This document shows positions 8,058-16,336 of a stretch of 32,230 nucleotides of DNA, in pieces. The DNA is from Acidithiobacillales bacterium SM1_46. Lineage in GTDB: Bacteria > Pseudomonadota > Gammaproteobacteria > Acidiferrobacterales > Sulfurifustaceae. Location of the stretch: NCBI GenBank assembly GCA_001304215.1, contig LJVB01000010.1:1-32230 (forward strand), written 5' to 3'. Within the stretch, counting starts at the first letter, position 1. Each line of letters opens with the position of its first letter. A program made the translations under genes and the position numbers. The notes under the pieces were generated by a model. It was given only the letters and a program-made list of their open reading frames with translations, was not told where the DNA came from and did not search any database.

Positions 8058-9287
8058 ATGCTGCGCGCCCAGCCACTCTTGCTCACGCTTGCCTGGCGCA
8101 ATCTCTGGCGCCACCGTGGGCGTACCGCCGCAATCCTGTTCGCGCTCGCGCTAGGCATCTGGTCGATGGTGGCGCTTGCCGCGCTCTCGCGTGGATCGCT
8201 CGAGGGACAGCTGCAAAAGGCAATTGGCAATCTGACCGGGCATATACAGATACACGCACGCGGGTACCGGGACGATCCGGCCATCGATCATCGCATGCCT
8301 GCGCCGGACGCGGCGCTCGCGACCGCATTGACCGATCCCTCGGTACGTGTCTGGGCGGGGCGGGTGCGGGTACCGGCCGTGATCGCAAGCGAGCGCGAGT
8401 CGGCAGGCGTGACGCTCGTCGGAATCGAGCCGCAACGCGAGCAAGGGTTGTCCTTCATCGGGACCGCAGTCACCGACGGTCGCTATCTAGAGTCTCCGGG
8501 CGACACCGGGTTGTTGCTCGGTCGCAAGCTCGCCGAGCGTCTTGAGACGGCGCTGGGGCGACGCGTAGTCGTGATGAGCCAGGACGTGAAAAATCAGGTG
8601 GGTGACCGCGGCTTCCGGGTAGTCGGCATTTTTGACGCCGAGCCTGAGGCAATCGAGACCGCTTTTGTCTTTGTTGGCCGTGCCACGGCGCAGGAGATGC
8701 TCGGAATGGGAGATACCCTTTCGGAGATTTCCCTACGGAGCGACGATCGCAATCGGCTCGAAGTGCCGCTCAGCACGCTACGCACGGTGGCACCAAGTCT
8801 CGATATTGAACCTTGGACCGTGGTGGAGCCGTTGCTGACGCTTACTGAGAAGATCGTCAACGTCATCCTTGTCATTTGGTACGCAATCGTGTTCGCCGCC
8901 ATGTCCTTCGGACTCGTCAACACGCTTCTTATGGCAGTATTCGAGCGCACCCGCGAATTCGGACTGTTTCAGGCGCTGGGCATGCCCCCGCGGCATATTC
9001 TGGGCCAGGTGCTGGTCGAGTCGCTCATCCTGCTCGCCATCGCACTGGTGATTGGAAATCTTGGCGCGCTGGCAACGGTTCACGCGTTGCGGGATGGTCT
9101 CGATCTCTCTGCATTCGCCGAGGGCATGGAGTATTTCGGAGTAAGTCCGATCATCTATCCGGCGCTTTCGGTAGGGGACGTCACGATGGCAAACACACTG
9201 GTCGCTGTGCTCGGGCTGGTGGCGAGCCTTTATCCGGCATGGCGTGCCGCGCGACATGTCCCGATCGAGGCTATTACGCGTGTCTAG
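8058..9287 (+). CDS. FtsX/MacB-type ABC transporter permease 2
   Basis: This 409-residue paralogue of the preceding permease has the same layout: an N-terminal WRNLWRHRGRTAAI signature and TM helix, a periplasmic domain, and a C-terminal FtsX domain with F-G-L-V-N-T-L-L-M-A and F-E-R-T-R-E-F-G-L-F-Q-A-L-G. Both coupling motifs are present, so the two permeases probably form a heterodimer in the LolC-LolE manner with the ATPase encoded next. The periplasmic domains are clearly less alike than the membrane parts, as expected if each contacts a different partner, one of which would be the LolA-like protein. Confidence 0.9.
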   Translation: MLRAQPLLLTLAWRNLWRHRGRTAAILFALALGIWSMVALAALSRGSLEGQLQKAIGNLTGHIQIHARGYRDDPAIDHRMPAPDAALATALTDPSVRVWAGRVRVPAVIASERESAGVTLVGIEPQREQGLSFIGTAVTDGRYLESPGDTGLLLGRKLAERLETALGRRVVVMSQDVKNQVGDRGFRVVGIFDAEPEAIETAFVFVGRATAQEMLGMGDTLSEISLRSDDRNRLEVPLSTLRTVAPSLDIEPWTVVEPLLTLTEKIVNVILVIWYAIVFAAMSFGLVNTLLMAVFERTREFGLFQALGMPPRHILGQVLVESLILLAIALVIGNLGALATVHALRDGLDLSAFAEGMEYFGVSPIIYPALSVGDVTMANTLVAVLGLVASLYPAWRAARHVPIEAITRV

Positions 9288-9303
9288 GCAAGGGATGGAG
9301 CGA

Positions 9304-9996
9304 ATGACCGACAATACGGTGGTGCTGCGCAACGTGAGCAAGGTGTATCGGCAGAATGCCATTGCCGTGCATGCGCTCACAGAAATCGACCTTGATGTGC
9401 CGCGCAAAGATTTCATGTGTCTTTCGGGCCCGTCCGGGTCTGGCAAGAGTACGTTATTGAATCTGATCGGCGGGCTTGATCGGCCCACGACCGGAGAGAT
9501 AACGGTTGACGGTCAGCGGGTCGATCAGTTACCGAAAGGCGAGCTCGCGCGGCTGCGATTGCACAAGATCGGCTTTGTATTTCAGGCCTACAACCTGATT
9601 CCGGTACTGACTGCGATCGAAAACGTCGAGTTCGTGATGCAGTTGCAGGGTGTTGCCACGGCCGAGCGTAGGGAAAAGGCGCTCCAGATCCTGATGGAGG
9701 TGGGTCTCGAGGGCCTCGAAAGTCGTCGGCCCGGTGAGCTCTCCGGAGGTCAGCAGCAGCGTGTCGCGGTGGCGCGCGCCATCGTCTCCGAGCCGTCGCT
9801 GGTGCTCGCTGACGAGCCGACCGCCAATCTTGACTCGAAGACCGCGGAGAATCTCATGCAGTTGCTCGTGCATATGAATACCGAGCATAACGTCACCTTC
9901 ATATTCTCCACACATGACAAGCGGGTCATGGATTTCTCGCGCCGTCTCATCAAGCTGCGCGACGGACGGATCGTTGAGGACGAGCGCAGGCAATAG
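9304..9996 (+). CDS. ABC transporter ATP-binding protein, LolD/MacB type
   Basis: A cytoplasmic ATPase of about 230 residues. All motifs are intact: Walker A G-P-S-G-S-G-K-S-T, Q-loop F-Q-A-Y-N-L, signature L-S-G-G-Q-Q-Q-R, Walker B L-V-L-A-D-E-P-T and switch S-T-H-D. The P-T-A-N-L-D-S D-loop and overall length place it with LolD, MacB and FtsE. ATG 9304 is used; ATG 9295, three codons upstream, is equally possible because AAGGG and GGAG both lie nearby. It completes an operon with the two permeases and the LolA-like protein. Confidence 0.9.
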   Translation: MTDNTVVLRNVSKVYRQNAIAVHALTEIDLDVPRKDFMCLSGPSGSGKSTLLNLIGGLDRPTTGEITVDGQRVDQLPKGELARLRLHKIGFVFQAYNLIPVLTAIENVEFVMQLQGVATAERREKALQILMEVGLEGLESRRPGELSGGQQQRVAVARAIVSEPSLVLADEPTANLDSKTAENLMQLLVHMNTEHNVTFIFSTHDKRVMDFSRRLIKLRDGRIVEDERRQ

Positions 9997-10009
9997 TGTA
10001 AGACCGGTT

Positions 10010-10879
10010 TTGGCATCCGTCGCTCGAGCCGGCAGGGTGTGTAGCGTTCTGGCTGTGCTTGCCGCCATGTGCTTGTCTGCTATCGCATCAGCCGGCGAGC
10101 TGCCAATCTTTGATGCGCACATTCACTACAGTGAAGATGCCTGGAGCATACTGTCGCCGCAGGAGGCCGTGGCGCGGCTGCGCAGCGCCGGTGTCGTCCG
10201 CGCGCTGGTGTCTAGTTCGAATGACGACGGCACGCAGAAACTTTATGCGGAAGCGCCGGATCTCGTCATTCCGGAACTTCGCCCCTACCGCACGCGCGAC
10301 GATCTGAACGGATGGTTCAACGATGAAACCATTGTCGTGCACGTCGAGCAGCGCCTGAAGCAGTATCGCTATGTCGCCATCGGTGAGATTCATCTCGATG
10401 ACGAGCAGGCCGACACGCCAGTAGTACGCCGTGTCGTTCAGTTGGCGAAGCGCTATGGCCTGATGCTGCATGTGCACTCGGACGCCAACGCCATCGATCG
10501 AATTTTTCACCAGGATCCCGAGGTGCGAATCCTGTGGGCGCATGCAGGCTTCGAGAATCCCGAGCGAGTGGCCGAACTGATGCGCCGGCACAGGCAGCTC
10601 TGGGCGGATCTGTCGTTTCGCTATGAAATCCAAACGGCTGAAAAGATTGCGCTTTCTTGGCGCGCACTGTTCCTCGAGTTCCCGGACCGCTTCATGGTCG
10701 GCACGGATACCTACACACCTGACCGCTGGAGCGAGGTGGCGCGCCATGCTTCATGGGCACGAACCTGGCTTGCCGATCTGCCCCGCGGGGTTGCGGAGCG
10801 TATTGCCTACAAGAATGGCGAAGCGGTGCTGACGGTGGCTTTCTGTGAGTCGCCGCGCCGCGGAAACAGCGCGAAATAG
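10010..10879 (+). CDS. Secreted amidohydrolase-family metal-dependent hydrolase
   Basis: Visible metal-site motifs of the amidohydrolase (TIM-barrel) family are F-D-A-H-I-H-Y near the mature N-terminus, G-E-I-H-L-D, L-H-V-H-S-D, W-A-H-A-G-F and V-G-T-D-T-Y. The best start gives a signal peptide (RVCSVLAVLAAMCLSAIASA); TTG 10010 is used, with GTG 10037 as an alternative, because the only in-frame upstream ATG lies deep inside the ATPase gene. The product would be periplasmic, which is unusual for the cytoplasmic enzymes of this family. The gene follows the ATPase by 13 nt and is probably part of the same operon. The substrate is unknown. Confidence 0.78.
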   Translation: MASVARAGRVCSVLAVLAAMCLSAIASAGELPIFDAHIHYSEDAWSILSPQEAVARLRSAGVVRALVSSSNDDGTQKLYAEAPDLVIPELRPYRTRDDLNGWFNDETIVVHVEQRLKQYRYVAIGEIHLDDEQADTPVVRRVVQLAKRYGLMLHVHSDANAIDRIFHQDPEVRILWAHAGFENPERVAELMRRHRQLWADLSFRYEIQTAEKIALSWRALFLEFPDRFMVGTDTYTPDRWSEVARHASWARTWLADLPRGVAERIAYKNGEAVLTVAFCESPRRGNSAK

Positions 10880-10959
10880 CGGGCCTGCGCGGAATGGTGC
10901 TGGACGCGACTGGGCGGATTCCGGTAGTCTGCGCGGGTCGTGTCCTTCTCCATGCCCGC

Positions 10960-11868
10960 GTGAAACGTTTTCCCCTTTGTCGTCGTGTTGGTGTTGCCTG
11001 TGCAGCGCTGTTCGCTGTATTCGCCAGTGTGCTTGTCGGTTGCGTAACGATATCGACTGATGGCCGCACCTTGCACGGCGATGCGCAAGGCACGGTTGCG
11101 GTCGTCTCGGCGCCATGCAAGGCAACCGGTCTACCGGGTTTGAATTCCAACGGTGAATCACGGACGCTGGATACAACGCGTCTGCGAGTGCTCACCTGGA
11201 ACGTGCACAAGACCGAGGATAATGGATGGCACGAAGATTTCGCGCGCTTGGCAGCCAATCACGATCTGCTTGCGCTTCAAGAGGCCGTCGTCAACGATCG
11301 GCTGCGGGGTGCGTTGGCGCAAGAGGGCTATGACTGGCGCCTCACCTCGGCGTTCCAGTTTCTCGCGGTCGAAGCGGGAGTGCTGACCGCGGCGCGTGTT
11401 CCGGCTGCTGGTGCGTGCAGCCTGCGCGCCACCGAGCCGGTGACGCGAATCCCGAAGTCGGCATTGACGACCACCTATCGCCTGTCGGGCAGCAGTGAGA
11501 AGCTTATGGTGGCGAATCTTCATGGGATCAACTTCACGCTCGGCACCGCCGCCTTCCGGAACCAGATCGAGGCAGTGGCCGTTCAACTGGCGGCGCACGC
11601 AGGACCGGCGATACTCGCCGGAGATTTCAATACCTGGAGCAGCGAGCGCCTCGCGGTGCTCGACGAAGTGGCGGGGCGGCTAGGGTTGGTCGCGGTCGCG
11701 CTCTCCGATGATCATCGCACCCGATTCCTGGGTCAGCCGGTCGATGGCATGTACTACCGCGGGCTTCAGGTCGTCACTGCGGCGGCTTTTCCGGTAACGT
11801 CCTCGGATCACAATCCTGTCAGTGTGACGTTCCGCGCTACGTCCTCGCAACTGGCGAGTAGCCACTGA
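10960..11868 (+). CDS. Endonuclease/exonuclease/phosphatase-family lipoprotein
   Basis: The EEP fold is shown by L-T-W-N-V-H-K near the start of the domain, L-L-A-L-Q-E-A (metal-binding Glu), L-A-G-D-F-N-T-W and S-D-H-N-P-V-S-V at the end. This set is used for Mg-dependent phosphodiester hydrolysis by DNase I-like nucleases, sphingomyelinases and inositol phosphatases. Starting at GTG 10960 gives a lipoprotein signal (MKRFPLCRRVGVACAALFA...SVLVGC), so the product would be membrane-anchored and face the periplasm. ATG 10894 would add 22 residues that look less like a signal sequence. The relative YafD shows that secreted members exist, but no substrate can be deduced. Confidence 0.8.
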   Translation: MKRFPLCRRVGVACAALFAVFASVLVGCVTISTDGRTLHGDAQGTVAVVSAPCKATGLPGLNSNGESRTLDTTRLRVLTWNVHKTEDNGWHEDFARLAANHDLLALQEAVVNDRLRGALAQEGYDWRLTSAFQFLAVEAGVLTAARVPAAGACSLRATEPVTRIPKSALTTTYRLSGSSEKLMVANLHGINFTLGTAAFRNQIEAVAVQLAAHAGPAILAGDFNTWSSERLAVLDEVAGRLGLVAVALSDDHRTRFLGQPVDGMYYRGLQVVTAAAFPVTSSDHNPVSVTFRATSSQLASSH

Positions 11869-11876
11869 TCCGTAGC

Positions 11877-11897
11877 GGCGAGCCATCGATGCTCGCC
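11877..11897 (+). terminator. Hairpin after the EEP lipoprotein gene
   Basis: A perfect 7-bp stem GGCGAGC (11877-11883) and GCTCGCC (11891-11897) with a 7-nt loop lies 9 nt past the stop and is followed by TTGATCTT. The T-run is weak, so efficiency is uncertain. It separates this operon from the barrel-protein gene. Confidence 0.5.
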
Positions 11898-11928
11898 TTG
11901 ATCTTGCGCGCCATGCAAAAATGTCCGC

Positions 11929-13206
11929 ATGGCCTCCCCATTCCTTCGTTGCGCCGTGGCTGCGGTTGCATTGCCGCTTCTGGCCACCACGCCTGCGCTG
12001 CAAGCACAAGATGAATGGCGCTTTGGCGGCCATGCCAAGTATCAGTTCGGCTATACGGACTTCCGCAGCGATGATGTCGCCGCGCTGCTCGGCGAGGATC
12101 CCGCCCGCAATCACGAAATCGATCTGCGCCTGAAGGCTGACGGCCGCAAGGGTGCCTGGGATTTCAGTGCGCACTACGAATTGCTCGGCATTTATGGTGA
12201 CACGGTCCCGCTTCGGAGGGCGTTGGTGCAGCGCGGATTGTCGCCGGCCGCAGGCCCGAATCCGTTGCCGGACGATCGCCAGCAGCTCTTCGATCTCACG
12301 TCCGAGGTTGCGGACAGCGCCATGGCTTACGCCGTCCAGCGCCTGGACCGATTGTCCGTTGGACATACGACGAGTCGCACCGTAGCGCGTTTCGGCCGCC
12401 AGGCCGTGAGCTGGGGGAATGGTCTGGCCTTTCAGGTACTGGATTTCGTTAATCCGTTCTCACCCACGGCAATCGACAAGGAGTACAAAACCGGCGCCGA
12501 CATGTTCTACGCGCAGTGGACCGTAGCAGACCGCGGCGACCTGCAGGGCATGATCGTGCCGCGCCGCGATATTGCGAGTGGTGCCATCATGAGCAGCGAG
12601 AGTTCCTACGCGCTCAAGTTGCGCAGCCGACTCGGCATGTTCGACCTCGAACTGCTAGGTGCACAGCACTACGATGATGGCTACTTCGGCGTCGGGGTAG
12701 TGCGTAGCGTCGGTGGGGCGGTATGGCGGCTGGATGTAGCGTACACGAACCTGCGCGACGGTGGTTCGGCCACGTCAGTCGTGACCAATCTTGACTACTC
12801 CTGGACGTGGTTCGAAAAGAACATGTACGGCTTCGCTGAGTACTATCGCAACGGCTTCGGGGTTACCGACGAGCAGGACTATCTTGCGCCGCCGTCGGCG
12901 CTTGCGCGACGCATAGCGCGCGGTGAGGTCTATACCTTGGCGCGGGACAATGTCGCGCTTGGTGCGCAGCTCGAGGTAACGCCACTTGTCAATATTTTCG
13001 CCAACCTGCTGTGGAACCTGAACGACTCAAGCGCATATTTTCAGCTGCGCGGCGTCTATGACTGGCAGCAGAATGTGCAGTTCATGGCCGGCGTCAACGT
13101 GCCGGGCGGCGCGCGCGGCACGGAATATGGAGGGATCACGGTGCCCGGGTATGGTTACCTTGGCGTGGGCCGCACGGTGTACGCGCGGGCGGCGTACTAC
13201 TTCTAA
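11929..13206 (+). CDS. Outer-membrane beta-barrel protein
   Basis: The 425-residue product has a Sec signal peptide (RCAVAAVALPLLATTPALQA, then Q-D-E-W). Alternating hydrophobic and polar beta strands end in aromatic residues throughout, and the last residue is Phe in A-Y-Y-F, the C-terminal recognition signal for the BAM machinery. Many strands carry Tyr and Trp girdle residues (W-S-W-T-W-F-E-K-N-M-Y-G-F-A-E-Y-Y). It resembles the large barrels that accompany LolA-like/FtsX clusters, but I cannot name the family. No ribosome binding site is obvious before ATG 11929. The stop overlaps the next start by one base (TAATG). Confidence 0.82.
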   Translation: MASPFLRCAVAAVALPLLATTPALQAQDEWRFGGHAKYQFGYTDFRSDDVAALLGEDPARNHEIDLRLKADGRKGAWDFSAHYELLGIYGDTVPLRRALVQRGLSPAAGPNPLPDDRQQLFDLTSEVADSAMAYAVQRLDRLSVGHTTSRTVARFGRQAVSWGNGLAFQVLDFVNPFSPTAIDKEYKTGADMFYAQWTVADRGDLQGMIVPRRDIASGAIMSSESSYALKLRSRLGMFDLELLGAQHYDDGYFGVGVVRSVGGAVWRLDVAYTNLRDGGSATSVVTNLDYSWTWFEKNMYGFAEYYRNGFGVTDEQDYLAPPSALARRIARGEVYTLARDNVALGAQLEVTPLVNIFANLLWNLNDSSAYFQLRGVYDWQQNVQFMAGVNVPGGARGTEYGGITVPGYGYLGVGRTVYARAAYYF

Positions 13207-13721
13207 TGAGCGAGCTAACGATACGAGCAGAATTGCCGGGCGACGCGAGCGGGGTTCGGCGCGTGAACGAGCAGGCCTTCGGTCGTCGCGACGAGGCGGA
13301 TCTGGTCGAGCGCTTGCATGCGGGCGGCAAGGTTATTGTGGCGTTGGTGGCCGAACAGGATCGCGCGATTGTGGGCCACATCCTTTTCAGTCCAGTCACC
13401 ATCGAGGGTGCGGCCAAGCCGTGCACGGCTGTGGCGCTGGCTCCGATGGCCGTGCTTCCGTCACATCAGCGCCGTGGCATCGGGCGCCGGCTGGTGGAAG
13501 AGGGCATCATCGCGTGCAAGGAACTCGGCTACACGCGCATCATCGTGCTCGGGCATCCACAGTACTACCCATGGTTCGGGTTCGGTCCGGCCAAACGCTA
13601 CGGGCTGCACTGCGAGTACAATGCGCCGGACGAGGCGTTCATGGCGCTGGCACTTGAGCCCGATGCATTCCGTGACTGCGCTGGCTTGGTGAAGTTTGCG
13701 CCAGAATTCGCCGATGTTTGA
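13206..13721 (+). CDS. GNAT-family N-acetyltransferase (YhbS-like)
   Basis: The 171-residue product carries the acetyl-CoA-binding motif A, V-L-P-S-H-Q-R-R-G-I-G-R-R-L-V (Q/R-x-x-G-x-G/A), followed by the typical helix. G-H-I-L-F-S-P-V and L-G-H-P-Q-Y-Y-P-W-F-G-F-G match the YhbS subgroup, in which the Y-Y-x-x-F-G-F segment is characteristic. It is a cytoplasmic enzyme transferring acetyl from acetyl-CoA to an unknown amine. Its ATG overlaps the stop of the barrel-protein gene, implying co-translation, though a functional link to an outer-membrane protein is not evident. Confidence 0.85.
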   Translation: MSELTIRAELPGDASGVRRVNEQAFGRRDEADLVERLHAGGKVIVALVAEQDRAIVGHILFSPVTIEGAAKPCTAVALAPMAVLPSHQRRGIGRRLVEEGIIACKELGYTRIIVLGHPQYYPWFGFGPAKRYGLHCEYNAPDEAFMALALEPDAFRDCAGLVKFAPEFADV

Positions 13722-13760
13722 AGAAAAGTGCGGGCCCTGCAAAAAGTAAGGAGAATAAAA

Positions 13761-14138
13761 TTGACTCACAAGTTGTTCGTGCTGACCGGCGCGCTCACCG
13801 GCGCGCTCGCGGTTGCACTTGGTGCCTTTGGTGCGCATGCGCTGAAGGCACGCCTTGCGCCGGACGCTATGGCCGTTTACCAGACCGCCGTGCAATATCA
13901 CTTCTATCATGCGCTCGGACTGGTGCTCGTCGGGCTGGCAGTCGCGCACTGGCCAGATTCTGGCTGGATTCGGGCATCGGGCTGGACGATGCTCGCAGGC
14001 ATCGTGCTTTTTTCGGGCAGTCTGTATTTGGTCGCGTTTACCGGTCAGCGCTGGCTTGGCGCCGTCACCCCGGTCGGTGGGCTTGCCTTCATCGCGTCGT
14101 GGGTGTTGCTCGCAGTTGGTGCATTCAAGGGATCGTAA
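13761..14138 (+). CDS. DUF423-family membrane protein
   Basis: Start TTG 13761 is chosen because AAGGAG (13748-13753) lies 7 nt upstream; the upstream in-frame GTG lacks a site. The 125-residue product has four hydrophobic segments and the DUF423 features: G-A-F-G-A-H-A-L near residue 25, Y-Q-T-A-V-Q-Y-H-F-Y-H-A-L and G-x-V-T-P-V-G-G-L-A-F-I. It sits in the inner membrane. The family (YgdD/YwdK) has no established biochemical role. Confidence 0.87.
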   Translation: MTHKLFVLTGALTGALAVALGAFGAHALKARLAPDAMAVYQTAVQYHFYHALGLVLVGLAVAHWPDSGWIRASGWTMLAGIVLFSGSLYLVAFTGQRWLGAVTPVGGLAFIASWVLLAVGAFKGS

Positions 14139-14154
14139 CTTCAGGGAGGCCGGC

Positions 14155-14568
14155 ATGCAGGCAGGCAAACGGGCGCGGCGCGAACGCGATGCCCAAGGCT
14201 ACTACCAGAACTATGCCGAGTACAATCGTACCTTGCGCGCGTGGTTCGTGGTGTTTGGTGTCGGTGGTCCCGCGACGCTGATTGTCAATCGTGATCTCAC
14301 GGCCAACCTCGCGCAAGCGGGCACGCTCGCCTACGTTGTAGCGCTGTTCTTGATCGGTGCCGGCGCGCAGGTGTTGATTGCGCTTGTTAACAAGACTGCC
14401 AGCTGGTATGCCTATGCTGCCGAGCTTCACCCGGAGCTTGCGAAGACGCCGAACCACCGCTTTTGGGCATGGGTTAACCAGCGGTTCATTCTTGACGTGG
14501 TGATGGATCTCACCAGCATCATCACCTTCGCACTTGCCATATGGGAGCTGTTCCGGTTGTTCACCTAG
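14155..14568 (+). CDS. Hypothetical small membrane protein
   Basis: The 137-residue product begins with a basic N-terminus (MQAGKRARRERD), then has a Tyr-rich stretch, two hydrophobic segments (about residues 25-40 and 60-80) and a third at the C-terminus (I-I-T-F-A-L-A-I-W). AGGGAGG (14143-14149) gives a good ribosome binding site 5-6 nt before ATG 14155. It lies 16 nt after the DUF423 gene and probably shares its transcript. I do not recognise a family. Confidence 0.7.
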   Translation: MQAGKRARRERDAQGYYQNYAEYNRTLRAWFVVFGVGGPATLIVNRDLTANLAQAGTLAYVVALFLIGAGAQVLIALVNKTASWYAYAAELHPELAKTPNHRFWAWVNQRFILDVVMDLTSIITFALAIWELFRLFT

Positions 14569-14584
14569 CGTCAGCCCAATCCCG

Positions 14585-14608
14585 CCGTAAACAGTCGACG
14601 GCTTACGG
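14585..14608. terminator. Possible bidirectional terminator between convergent genes
   Basis: CCGTAA (14585-14590) and TTACGG (14603-14608) form an inverted repeat with a 12-nt loop in the 44-nt gap between the convergent membrane-protein and hypE genes. It lacks a T-run on either strand, so it is a weak call. Confidence 0.3.
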
Positions 14609-14612
14609 TCCG

Positions 14613-15620
14613 TCAGCAGATTCGCGGAAGCGGATCGTCTTCCAGCTCTTCCAGCAGCCGTTCTCCGCCGAACTCAGTCTCGAGCACGACGTGCGGTTTA
14701 CCGGACTCGATCTTGCCGATGATTGCAGCTGCGCCTCCCTGCGGCAGGGCACGCCACATTGCGAGGGCAGCACCTGCGTCCTCGGGTGTGACCACCGCGA
14801 CGACGCGCCCCTCGCAGGCGAGGTAGAGTGGATCGTAGCCAAGCATCTCGCAGACCGACACGACCGGATCACGTACCGGGATGGCAGGTCCGTTCAGCCG
14901 CACGCCAAGTCCGGTAGCGCGGCAGATCTCGTTCGCGATCATGGCAAGCCCGCCACGCGTCGGGTCACGCATGAAGCGCAGACCCGGGAGTCCAAGAAGC
15001 GCTGAGGTAAGGGGGTAGACACTCGCGGCGTCGGATTGCAGATCGCCCCGCAAGCCGAACTGCTCGCGCGCGAACATCACGGCGATGCCATGGTCGCCGA
15101 TCGGCCCGCTCACCAGCACCGTATCGTCGGCGCGGATCTGGTTCATTCCCAGGCGTAGCTGCCGGTCGCGTACGCCGATACCGGTGGTGGCGAGATAAAT
15201 GCCGCCACCCTCGCCGCGGCGCACCACCTTGGTGTCGCCCGCCACCACCTGAACGCCAGCCTCGCGTGCTGCCGTGGCGAGTGAGCTGATGATCCGTTCT
15301 AGCTGCGCGATCTCGAGACCCTCCTCGATGAACGCATTGAGCGACAGATAAAGTGGCCTGGCGCCAGCAACCGAAAGGTCATTTACGGTGCCGTGCACCG
15401 CCAGCGAGCCGATCGTTCCGCCCGGGAATTCGAGCGGTTGTACCGTGAATCCATCGGTGGTGAAGACGATCTCCCCGGCGCCGTCTATTGGCAACGGCAC
15501 GGCATCGGCCTGGATATCGAGCAGGGGGTTGGAGAGATGACGCGCGAAGATGCTCTCGATCAGCTCGCGCATGAAGCGCCCGCCGTTGCCGTGTGCGAGT
15601 GTGATATGCAGATCATCCAT
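14613..15620 (-). CDS. hypE: HypE, hydrogenase thiocarbamoyl dehydratase
   Basis: This 335-residue enzyme converts the carbamoyl group passed by HypF to its C-terminal Cys into thiocyanate, the source of the cyanide ligands of the [NiFe] iron. The C-terminus reads P-R-I-C, exactly the required carbamoyl-accepting tail. Earlier features are the AIRS/PurM-like ATP-binding motifs A-H-G-N-G-G, F-T-T-D-G-F-T-V, V-N-D-L-S-V-A-G-A and G-D-T-K-V-V. The start at ATG 15620-15618 gives MDDLHITLAHGNGG, which matches the family; in-frame upstream starts only add an Arg-rich tail. It is last in the hypF-gpx-hypE gene group. Confidence 0.94.
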   Translation of the reverse strand: MDDLHITLAHGNGGRFMRELIESIFARHLSNPLLDIQADAVPLPIDGAGEIVFTTDGFTVQPLEFPGGTIGSLAVHGTVNDLSVAGARPLYLSLNAFIEEGLEIAQLERIISSLATAAREAGVQVVAGDTKVVRRGEGGGIYLATTGIGVRDRQLRLGMNQIRADDTVLVSGPIGDHGIAVMFAREQFGLRGDLQSDAASVYPLTSALLGLPGLRFMRDPTRGGLAMIANEICRATGLGVRLNGPAIPVRDPVVSVCEMLGYDPLYLACEGRVVAVVTPEDAGAALAMWRALPQGGAAAIIGKIESGKPHVVLETEFGGERLLEELEDDPLPRIC

Positions 15621-15674
15621 AGCGCGCCATTCTCGCACGCTTCGTGCGGCGCGCAATTGCCGTGACGTCCGCGA

Positions 15675-16232
15675 TCAGCGCGTCGGAGCAGGCTTGGCAA
15701 TCTCGGCTTCGATAGACTGTATGAGCTCCTTGTCGGTCGGCGCTACGGTACTGCCGAAACTCCCCACAGCCCGGCCATCGCGGCTAATGAGGTACTTGTG
15801 AAAGTTCCAGCGTGGTCGCTTGCCGGTTTCGCGGGCGAGCGACTCGTAAAAGGGGTGCGCGTCGGGTGCCTTCACGCGTGTCTTCTCAAACATCGGGAAC
15901 TCGACGCCGTAGGTGAGCCGGCAAAACTCCTGGATCTGCTTCTCGGTCCCCGGCTCCTGGCCGAGGAAGTCATTGGAAGGAAAGCCAAGCACCACCAGAC
16001 CGCGTTCCCGATACCTGTCGTAGAGCTTCTCGAGCCCGGCGTACTGGTCGGTGAACGCGCACTTGCTCGCGGTGTTGACCACCAGCAGCACCTTGCCAGC
16101 GTAGCGCTCGCACAAGTGCACGGATTCTTCAGATGCGAGGGTGCGTACCCTCAAGTCGAGCAGCGGCGGACAGGCGGCTTGCAGCGGCAATGACGTGATG
16201 ACCAGTAACAACCCGGCAATCATACGCAGCAT
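15675..16232 (-). CDS. Periplasmic glutathione peroxidase (Cys type)
   Basis: The 185-residue product has a signal peptide (MLRMIAGLLLVITSLPLQAA) followed by the GPX fold. The catalytic triad is visible: Cys58 in N-T-A-S-K-C, Gln92 in G-Q-E-P-G and Trp142 in R-W-N-F-H-K. The usual F-P-C-N-Q-F is F-P-S-N-D-F here, so the neighbouring Cys is absent. It probably reduces peroxides using a thioredoxin-like or other thiol donor in the periplasm, not glutathione. Lying between hypF and hypE on the same strand, it is likely co-transcribed and may protect an exported, oxygen-sensitive hydrogenase; that link is inference. Confidence 0.9.
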   Translation of the reverse strand: MLRMIAGLLLVITSLPLQAACPPLLDLRVRTLASEESVHLCERYAGKVLLVVNTASKCAFTDQYAGLEKLYDRYRERGLVVLGFPSNDFLGQEPGTEKQIQEFCRLTYGVEFPMFEKTRVKAPDAHPFYESLARETGKRPRWNFHKYLISRDGRAVGSFGSTVAPTDKELIQSIEAEIAKPAPTR

Positions 16233-16336
16233 GGAAACGATCCTTTGCGAAGTTGACCGAATTGATATGTGGGCACTTCGCGGCGATTAAAGCCCAACTC
16301 GTGTCGCATGGCGGGAAGACCTAATCGGGTTGGGGC

